Source: Promethearchaeota archaeon (GTDB lineage Archaea > Asgardarchaeota > Lokiarchaeia > Sigyniarchaeales > Promethearchaeaceae). From it: 9,446 nt of DNA. The position numbers and the translations under genes are program-made. The stretch's first letter is position 1; each line of letters opens with the position of its first letter. The notes under the pieces are model-generated. The model was not told the DNA's origin. It was given only the letters and a program-made list of their open reading frames with translations, and did not search any database. Positions 1 to 5,255 of the stretch are shown piece after piece. The DNA lies in assembly GCA_014729055.1 (NCBI GenBank), contig WJKO01000819.1, positions 1-9,446 on the forward strand. The letters are read 5' to 3'.

Positions 1-418
1 ACGAAAAAATTTCTTTAATAATTTCATTATTGAATATTGTATCAGACGGGATGACTGTTAACAGATCTTGCGTAAGAAAATGTTCTTTGTGTTTTAATGT
101 TAGCAACGTATAGATAGGTCCTTTCTCATAATCCTTATCGGCAACAATCCCGTAGACTTCTATATCTTTGAGATGCACTTTCTTTCTGATGCGTTCTATA
201 TGGTTCTGGACTTTTTCAGATTGAAAACCCGTAATTACAACAATATTTTTAACATCCGCCATTATTAGTCTGTCTAATATAACATCAAAAATAGGATAAC
301 TTTGATTTATTTTGTGTAAAGTCTTGTTTCCATTTCTTTCTTTGTCATAGAAACGCGTTCCCTTACCTGCAGCCAGCATGATTACAGGATATTGATGAAG
401 ATTCATTGAATTACCCAT
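1..418 (-). CDS. Nucleotidyltransferase of the NTP-transferase (GT-A-like) family, N-terminal part, cut by the window edge
   Basis: The minus strand is open from an ATG at 418 to the window edge, giving 139 codons with no stop. Near the N-terminus is the nucleotide-binding signature LAAGKGTRF (about residues 15-23), followed by an NKTLHKI stretch in the place of the usual pK-L-pi segment. A GPIYTLL segment and a hydrophobic strand ending VIPSDTIF follow; its Asp is the expected metal-binding residue of this fold. Family members transfer a nucleotidyl group from an NTP onto a sugar-phosphate, an alcohol-phosphate or a cofactor precursor. The missing C-terminal half would be needed to choose among sugar-, inositol- or choline-phosphate types. 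A second in-frame ATG at 406 fits family N-termini equally well. The start lies only 12 bases past the stop of the methionine aminopeptidase gene, so the two are probably co-transcribed. No Shine-Dalgarno sequence is visible. The fold is clear; the substrate is unknown. Confidence 0.8.
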   Translation of the reverse strand, partial: MGNSMNLHQYPVIMLAAGKGTRFYDKERNGNKTLHKINQSYPIFDVILDRLIMADVKNIVVITGFQSEKVQNHIERIRKKVHLKDIEVYGIVADKDYEKGPIYTLLTLKHKEHFLTQDLLTVIPSDTIFNNEIIKEIFS

Positions 419-430
419 ATATATTTAGTT

Positions 431-1351
431 TTAGTCATTATCTAAGATTGTTGTAATGTGTGCGCCGTCCTTCGTCACGATGAATGTATGTTCTTTCTGT
501 GCAACTATACCGCCTCCGACCTCTACAAACACGTTATATCCTCTAAGAACTCTTTTCCGTAAAAACTTATCTACAACGTCATTGATCCTTTGTTTTCCTT
601 TTATAAAATCGATTGCACGTGGTGAGAACGGCAATGAACCAAACTTATCCCTAAATTTCTGCGCTATACTCCGTTCAGTTAACTTCATATTTTTCTTTTT
701 TGTGTTTTGAACTTCGAAGATAGTTATTTCTTTGCCATTTTTTATTCGTCCAACGCCATTTGTTGAAAATGGTTCACAAGCATACGCTTTACCCAGTTCC
801 AGCTTATCGTTGTGCATACCTCCCCCTGTATTTGGAATGAATAATCCGGTATGCAAACTATATGCATCAAGACCGTGACCTCCCAAATTGGAAACGGGTT
901 TGACATTATATTTTTGCATGGTTCTATGAATTTCTTCCCCTAATTTGGCGACATTAATACCTGGTTTAACAATATTCAGAGCATTACTAAGAGCTTCTGA
1001 TGCCCCATTTATTAGGTCTTCATAGAGGCCTCCATCATTACCCAAGTCTATTGTAACCGCTGCATCCGCTATATAACCCTTATAATGACTACCACAATCT
1101 ATTTTAATTAGACCGTGTTCGGGAACAACCAATGGATCTTCTATAATAGGGCTGTAATGTGCGGCTTGTTCATCGAGAGACATGTTGATTGGGAAGGATA
1201 ATTCACATCCACTGTTAATAATCTCTCCTTCTACCAATTTGGCTATATCTAAATATTTAGCCCCAGGACGAGTAATCTTCTCCGCTAAATCTAATGCTTT
1301 TGCAACGGCTCGACCCGCTTTTAAATATTTTTCAAAAATATCGTCATCCAT
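431..1351 (-). CDS. map: Methionine aminopeptidase, type II (archaeal/eukaryotic)
   Basis: This cytosolic metalloenzyme removes the initiator methionine from nascent proteins. All five metal ligands of the pita-bread fold can be read (numbering from the ATG at 1351, 306 residues): Asp-85 in KIDCGSHYKGYIAD, Asp-96 at the end of that motif, His-159 in GGHGL, Glu-193 in CEPFST and Glu-287 in QKEHTFIV. The second conserved active-site histidine is His-167. The segment between the CEPFST and KEHTF motifs (about residues 210-275) has the charged, helical character of the type II insertion, and the length suits archaeal type II enzymes. I chose ATG 1351 because a type II N-terminus needs nothing further upstream; an in-frame TTG at 1360 would add three residues. 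The gene follows aspS by about 105 bases that contain T-runs on the coding strand, so it may have its own promoter. It probably continues into the nucleotidyltransferase gene downstream. Confidence 0.93.
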   Translation of the reverse strand: MDDDIFEKYLKAGRAVAKALDLAEKITRPGAKYLDIAKLVEGEIINSGCELSFPINMSLDEQAAHYSPIIEDPLVVPEHGLIKIDCGSHYKGYIADAAVTIDLGNDGGLYEDLINGASEALSNALNIVKPGINVAKLGEEIHRTMQKYNVKPVSNLGGHGLDAYSLHTGLFIPNTGGGMHNDKLELGKAYACEPFSTNGVGRIKNGKEITIFEVQNTKKKNMKLTERSIAQKFRDKFGSLPFSPRAIDFIKGKQRINDVVDKFLRKRVLRGYNVFVEVGGGIVAQKEHTFIVTKDGAHITTILDND

Positions 1352-1455
1352 TTCAGGCAAATCTTTTCATCCATTTCATCTTATTAGTTTTAGTTAAAAA
1401 AATTATTTGAAGACTTGATTAAAAAAAAGCGAAATTTAAAGAGCACATTATTTCT
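1352..1455 (-). terminator. T-tract gap between aspS and map; possible aspS terminator
   Basis: On the minus strand this short gap has a run of eight T (1421-1428) about 28 bases past the aspS stop, and a run of seven T (1396-1402) further on. Archaeal termination usually depends on such T-runs without a hairpin, so these may end the aspS transcript wholly or in part. A TTTAAA element (about 1435-1440) could serve as a TATA-like box for map, but its spacing would give a leader of roughly 60 bases. This is inference from composition only. Confidence 0.3.
1353..1379 (-). other. Eight-codon upstream ORF ending one base before the map ATG
   Basis: Directly upstream of the methionine aminopeptidase gene the minus strand reads ATG, seven further codons and TGA (peptide MKWMKRFA), with one base between its stop and the ATG at 1351. 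It overlaps the alternative TTG start (1360) in another frame. It could be a coincidence in a short AT-rich leader, or a mini-ORF coupled to map translation. Nothing in the peptide suggests a function. Confidence 0.2.
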
Positions 1456-3261
1456 TTAGTCTTCTTTCTCTTCTTTTTCTTCTTCCAGTAATTGTAAAAC
1501 TTCTGGTTTTATTTGAATTCCTAAATCGTCAAGTTGTTGCGTTGTTACTCGGCTTGGGGCATCTCCTATGGGCAATTTTGCATTTCTTGTCTTTGGAAAA
1601 GCTATAACATCCCGGATATTGTCCGTTTCTACTAACAACATTATCAATCTGTCTAAACCTATTGCTAAACCTCCATGCGGTGGAGCTCCATATTTTAATG
1701 CCTCAATAAGGAATTCAAAGTTAATTTTGGCAATTTCTGGTGGTATATTTAACGTTTTAAACATACGTTCCTGTACCTCGGGATTATGGATACGAATACT
1801 TCCTCCTCCGAGTTCGTATCCATTCAGGACAATATCATACGCATTAGCTAGTGCTGATTCGGGATCCTCATCAAAACTATCAATAAATTCTGCTTTTGGT
1901 GAAGTAAAAGGATGGTGCATTGCAGTCCATCTTTGTTCGTCATAATCCCATTCAAATAATGGAAAATCTACTATCCAGAGAAAATTAAATTCGTCTTTTG
2001 GTATGATTTCTAACTCCTCGGCAATTCTAAGTCTGAGTTCCCCTAACGCTTGATAAACAATACTTTTGTCAGCATCTCCAATAATGAAGATATTATCACC
2101 TTTCTTTGCACCCACAGCTTTAATGATTTTCTCGATAGTCTTTTCATCTAAATACTTTTTAAGAGCACTCTTTGTCCCTTTCTCTTTAAGAGCAATTTGG
2201 GCTAGGTCCTTGGCTTTGAAGTCTTGTCGCACATACCTTCTAAGTTTAGCAAATTTTTTGTTCGAAATTTTTGCATACCTGTCCACCTTGATAGCGTTTA
2301 TTATTCCATTATTATCAAAAATGGTCTGGAATATTTCTGTATCTTTCGGAATCACATCCGTAATATCGTGTAATTCCATACCAAATCTTGTATCTGGTTT
2401 ATCTGTTCCGAATCGTGTCATTGCTTCTTTATAATTCATTCTTGGGAATGGTGTCTTTACTTTTATTCCCTTGATTTTTTCAAAGACTCTCTTGAGAAGT
2501 CCCTCAACTACATTTATTATGTCTTCTTGTTCAATAAAAGCCATTTCTATATCAATTTGGGTGAATTCTGGTTGTCTTTCTGGTCTTAAATCTTCATCTC
2601 TGAAACAGCGAGCAATCTGGTAATACTTTTCTATACCTGAACACATTAGCATCTGTTTGAATAATTGTGGAGATTGAGGCAATGCATAAAATTTCCCTTG
2701 ATGTACTCTACTTGGTACTAGATAGTCTCTTGCTCCTTCGGGTGTTGATTTTGTTAACATTGGTGTTTCAATGTCAATGAATCCTTGTTCTTCCATGTAT
2801 CTGTGAACCTCATTGGTTACCTTTCCGCGAGTAATAATATTGTTGAGCATTATTGGATTCCTTAAGTCAACATACCGGTATTTAAGCCGTATTTGAATGG
2901 CTGTATTTTTATAATCCTTAAAGTGGTATGGTAAAACTGCACATTCATTTAAAATTTCGACATCTTTTATTTCTACTTCAATTTCCCCGGTTAATAACTT
3001 CTTGTTTTCCGTACCGGGTGGGCGCTTTTTAACCTCGCCAGTGACCTTTAATACGGTCTCTCGCAATACATTAGTTAGTAATTCGATTGTTTCGTCTTTA
3101 AGTTTGGATTTATGCGTCACAATTTGCGTGATTCCTTCCCAGTCTCTTAAGTCGATAAAAAACGTGTCTTTATGATCTCTAATTGTGTGTACCCAACCCA
3201 GTAAATCAACAGTTTCGCCAACATTCGAGGCTCTTAATGAGCCACAACTAATTTGTTTCAT
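1456..3261 (-). CDS. aspS: Aspartyl-tRNA synthetase, bacterial type (with GAD insertion), probably non-discriminating
   Basis: This class II synthetase attaches aspartate to tRNA. At 601 residues it matches the roughly 590-residue bacterial enzyme, not the roughly 430-residue archaeal/eukaryotic one. In order: an N-terminal anticodon-binding OB fold (about 1-110); class II motif 1 with ETPMLTKSTPEGARDYLVP (about 165-183); motif 2 with YYQIARCFRDEDLRPERQPE (213-232; ATP-binding Arg-221); the bacterial GAD insertion (about 300-410); and motif 3 with GLDRLIMLL (from 535). From residue 160 on, the match to my memory of E. coli AspS is very close, including AMHHPFTSPK and NIRDVIAFPKT. His-30 (RDHKD) and Gly-83 (RPPGTEN) occupy positions that mark non-discriminating enzymes, which also charge tRNA(Asn). 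The acidic C-terminus (EEEKEEKED) is coded by a pyrimidine-rich stretch on the plus strand. It is divergent from pth2 and probably leads the minus-strand group. In an archaeal setting it is best explained by transfer from bacteria. Confidence 0.96.
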   Translation of the reverse strand: MKQISCGSLRASNVGETVDLLGWVHTIRDHKDTFFIDLRDWEGITQIVTHKSKLKDETIELLTNVLRETVLKVTGEVKKRPPGTENKKLLTGEIEVEIKDVEILNECAVLPYHFKDYKNTAIQIRLKYRYVDLRNPIMLNNIITRGKVTNEVHRYMEEQGFIDIETPMLTKSTPEGARDYLVPSRVHQGKFYALPQSPQLFKQMLMCSGIEKYYQIARCFRDEDLRPERQPEFTQIDIEMAFIEQEDIINVVEGLLKRVFEKIKGIKVKTPFPRMNYKEAMTRFGTDKPDTRFGMELHDITDVIPKDTEIFQTIFDNNGIINAIKVDRYAKISNKKFAKLRRYVRQDFKAKDLAQIALKEKGTKSALKKYLDEKTIEKIIKAVGAKKGDNIFIIGDADKSIVYQALGELRLRIAEELEIIPKDEFNFLWIVDFPLFEWDYDEQRWTAMHHPFTSPKAEFIDSFDEDPESALANAYDIVLNGYELGGGSIRIHNPEVQERMFKTLNIPPEIAKINFEFLIEALKYGAPPHGGLAIGLDRLIMLLVETDNIRDVIAFPKTRNAKLPIGDAPSRVTTQQLDDLGIQIKPEVLQLLEEEKEEKED

Positions 3262-3433
3262 TTTTTATGCACTTTCTTATAATTTTCTTTCTTACTTATC
3301 GTAAATTTTCTAATAATTTTCGTTAATCCAGAATTTGCTTTAATTTTTTTTGTTTTATATTTATTTTTCAGATTTTTTTACAATGCAAAGATTTTTTGAA
3401 ATATGAAGATTCAGATAATTGTAGATTATAAAA
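3262..3433. promoter_or_regulatory. Divergent promoter region between aspS and pth2
   Basis: This 172-base, very AT-rich gap separates the divergent starts of aspS (minus) and pth2 (plus) and must hold promoters for both. The clearest TATA-like element is TTTTATATTTA at about 3354-3364, readable in both directions (ATATAAAA on the minus strand). It would give leaders of about 50 bases for pth2 and about 70 for aspS. A weaker GAAATATGA (about 3399-3407) would give pth2 an almost leaderless transcript. Neither gene has a convincing Shine-Dalgarno sequence. No tRNA or other RNA structure is evident. Confidence 0.35.
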
Positions 3434-3802
3434 ATGAGTTTTTCAGATAAGTATAAACAAGTAATTGTGATTAGAACAGATTTGAAAATGTCTGCGGGTA
3501 AAAAGTGTGCTCAAGCATGTCATGCGTCGTTGTCTGCCGCGGATATCGCGCGTTTACATTATAATAAAGTGTATTCCGAATGGAAAAAATATGCGGGGCA
3601 GAAAAAAGTAGTATTAAAAATCAGGACAGAAGAGTCCATAGAACAACTTTATAACGAAGCAAAGAGTAGCAATATTCCATGCTATCTGGTCGCTGATGCT
3701 GGATTAACTCAATTAGAGCCGGGCACAGTTACCGCATTGGGTATAGGTCCTTATTTCACGAAAGAAATTGATAAACTAACAGGCAATTTGAAGTTGCTTT
3801 AA
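3434..3802 (+). CDS. pth2: Peptidyl-tRNA hydrolase, Pth2 family (archaeal/eukaryotic type)
   Basis: This enzyme cleaves the ester bond of peptidyl-tRNAs that drop off the ribosome, recycling the tRNA. It is a cytosolic, single-domain protein of 122 residues, the normal length for archaeal Pth2. The family signatures are complete: a strand VIVIRTDLKM followed by SAGKKCAQACHAS (Lys-18, Lys-23 and His-30 in the conserved pocket), and ADAGLTQLEPGT near the C-terminus (Asp-88), ending in the family's TALGIGP motif. It is unrelated to bacterial Pth, which supports an archaeal host. The ATG at 3434 starts directly at the first predicted strand, and no longer reading is possible without disturbing the family start. 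It is followed after 25 bases by truD on the same strand, so the two are probably one transcript joining tRNA recycling with tRNA modification. Confidence 0.95.
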   Translation: MSFSDKYKQVIVIRTDLKMSAGKKCAQACHASLSAADIARLHYNKVYSEWKKYAGQKKVVLKIRTEESIEQLYNEAKSSNIPCYLVADAGLTQLEPGTVTALGIGPYFTKEIDKLTGNLKLL

Positions 3803-3812
3803 TTAAACAATC

Positions 3813-3827
3813 AAAGGGGGTATTTCA
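3813..3827 (+). promoter_or_regulatory. Ribosome-binding site that sets the truD start
   Basis: AAAGGGGGT stands in the short gap after the pth2 stop (AAAGGGGG at 3813-3820, then T). The five G residues can pair with the CCUCC core of the 16S rRNA tail, with one G-U pair. Seven bases follow before the ATA at 3828. It is the only G-rich motif in this AT-rich gap, and it identifies where TruD translation begins although no ATG, GTG or TTG lies in frame there. Confidence 0.6.
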
Positions 3828-5207
3828 ATACAATCAAATAATCCAATTGAACGTGACGTTGGAATCAATATTTATACGACAGATACATTAGGTCTGGGGG
3901 GAATAATAAAAGATACCCCTAGCGATTTTATCGTTCGTGAGATTACACCAAATGGTGAGATTTTAACAACCGGTATAGTTGATAAAAAAATTGATTTAAG
4001 TTTAAATGAAACAACTAAGACCAAATACACTCATTTTAATGTTGTGAAGAGACATGAAGATACAATCGTTGCAGCACAGCTTATTGCTGCAGCTCTTAAA
4101 GTTCCAAGAGATATAATTTCTTGGGCGGGTTTAAAAGACAATCACGCAATCACCGTACAACGAATGTGTATAAAGGGGGATCACTTAGCTGAGGTTTCGA
4201 AATTACAATTCAACAATATTTTCATTAAGGATATTCACTATGGGCGAAAGAAAATACGTACGGGAGATCTTTGGGGCAATCATTTTGATATTGTGATTCG
4301 TAATCTCGGGAATGATGAAGAAAACAACCCTTTGGATCATATCAACGCTCTAACTCGTGACAAAATATCTGGAATCTTGAAAGAAGCTACAAGTTCAATC
4401 AATGAAAGAGGTTTTCCTAATTTTTTTGGTTTACAACGCTTTGGCTCTTATCGACCAAATTCTCATACGATTGGAAAATTAATCTTTTTAGGCGATTATA
4501 AAAAGGCTATTGAAGAATTCCTAATGAAATCGTATCCAAAAGAATATGATAATGTGAAAAATGCCCGTAACAATTTGCGTGAGACTAAAGACTATGAAAA
4601 AGCATTAAATGAGTTTCCAAATGTTCTTAAATATGAACGATCTGTAATTAATTATTTAATTCACAATCCGGGGAATTATAAAACTGCTCTAAAACAACTC
4701 CCAACGCCGTTGACAAGATTATTGATGTCTGCATATCAATCTTATTTGTTTAATAAAGCCTTGACGACGCGGAAAAAATCAGGATTTGAGTTGGATAAAC
4801 CATATAAGGGAGACATCATCTCAATCTTAGCAGAAGAAAATGGAGAAATTACTCATTTAAGATACAAATATGGTGGATCATATGATGAATCATTGGATAA
4901 AGCCCTTAAAATGAGACGTGCATTAGTTATGTGTCCTATAATTGGATTTGAGTCAGAAAACGATGATAATTTTTTCTCCGAGATTTATAATCTCGTATTG
5001 GAAGAGGAGAACTTTGCTTATTCGGACTTTAAAAGTGATTTTTCGCCTACGGAATTTAAAGGCACAGATCGATCGATTATCATCAGACCGCAATTTTTAG
5101 ACACTAGGTATCGTCCAGAAAAAGGTAGTGCTTCCATAGAACTGAGGTTTTCTTTACCTAAAGGAACATACGCAACGATGTTGATAAGAGAATTTACAAA
5201 AAACTAA
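3828..5207 (+). CDS. truD: tRNA pseudouridine synthase TruD, probable ATA start
   Basis: TruD (Pus7 family) converts uridine to pseudouridine in tRNA, U13 being the usual site. From ATA 3828 the protein has 459 residues, normal for archaeal TruD. The N-terminal family motif GLGGIIKDTPSDFIVREI lies at residues 22-39. The catalytic motif AGLKDNHAITVQR follows, with the nucleophile Asp-104 in GLKD, then GNHFDIVIRN (150-159), PNFFGLQRFG (197-206) and the C-terminal LPKGTYATMLIREF (443-456). The first ordinary in-frame start, GTG 4044, falls at residue 73 and would delete the N-terminal motif. The frame is open back to a TAA at 3804, with no ATG, GTG or TTG before 4044. The Shine-Dalgarno GGGGG at 3816-3820 points to ATA 3828 as the initiator. 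A base error in the sequence is the alternative explanation. It is probably co-transcribed with pth2. The product is certain; the exact start is inferred. Confidence 0.92.
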   Translation: MQSNNPIERDVGINIYTTDTLGLGGIIKDTPSDFIVREITPNGEILTTGIVDKKIDLSLNETTKTKYTHFNVVKRHEDTIVAAQLIAAALKVPRDIISWAGLKDNHAITVQRMCIKGDHLAEVSKLQFNNIFIKDIHYGRKKIRTGDLWGNHFDIVIRNLGNDEENNPLDHINALTRDKISGILKEATSSINERGFPNFFGLQRFGSYRPNSHTIGKLIFLGDYKKAIEEFLMKSYPKEYDNVKNARNNLRETKDYEKALNEFPNVLKYERSVINYLIHNPGNYKTALKQLPTPLTRLLMSAYQSYLFNKALTTRKKSGFELDKPYKGDIISILAEENGEITHLRYKYGGSYDESLDKALKMRRALVMCPIIGFESENDDNFFSEIYNLVLEEENFAYSDFKSDFSPTEFKGTDRSIIIRPQFLDTRYRPEKGSASIELRFSLPKGTYATMLIREFTKN

Positions 5208-5211
5208 AAAA
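5197..5211 (-). terminator. Possible T-run terminator for the membrane-protein gene
   Basis: On the minus strand, 45-60 bases beyond the stop of the 771-residue membrane protein gene, there are two runs of six T separated by AG. They overlap the end of the convergent truD gene. T-runs of this kind are the usual archaeal termination signal. No hairpin is seen, and the call rests on composition and position. The 48-base gap between the two convergent genes holds nothing else recognisable. Confidence 0.28.
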
Positions 5212-5255
5212 TGATGGATAGACAGAAAAAGAAATGATGAATGAATGGAAGAAAA

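Noticed and set aside
456..710. Open frame on the plus strand opposite map
   Set aside because: It lies wholly inside the well-supported methionine aminopeptidase gene, and its protein has no family pattern.
1182..1397. Open frame on the plus strand across the map start
   Set aside because: It is an antisense shadow of the map N-terminus with no motif.
1568..2434. Two open frames on the plus strand opposite aspS
   Set aside because: They overlap the conserved catalytic and GAD regions of AspRS and have low-complexity translations.
3262..3433. tRNA or structured RNA in the aspS-pth2 gap
   Set aside because: The gap is almost entirely A and T, with no cloverleaf arms or GTTC-type T-loop.
3847..3889. 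Out-of-frame TTG and GTG codons (3847, 3853, 3859) as truD starts with a frameshift
   Set aside because: That frame soon reaches a TAG, and no slippery sequence is seen.
4044..5207. GTG 4044 as the start of truD
   Set aside because: It would remove 72 residues, including the conserved GLGG...DFIVREI motif, and no ribosome-binding site precedes it.
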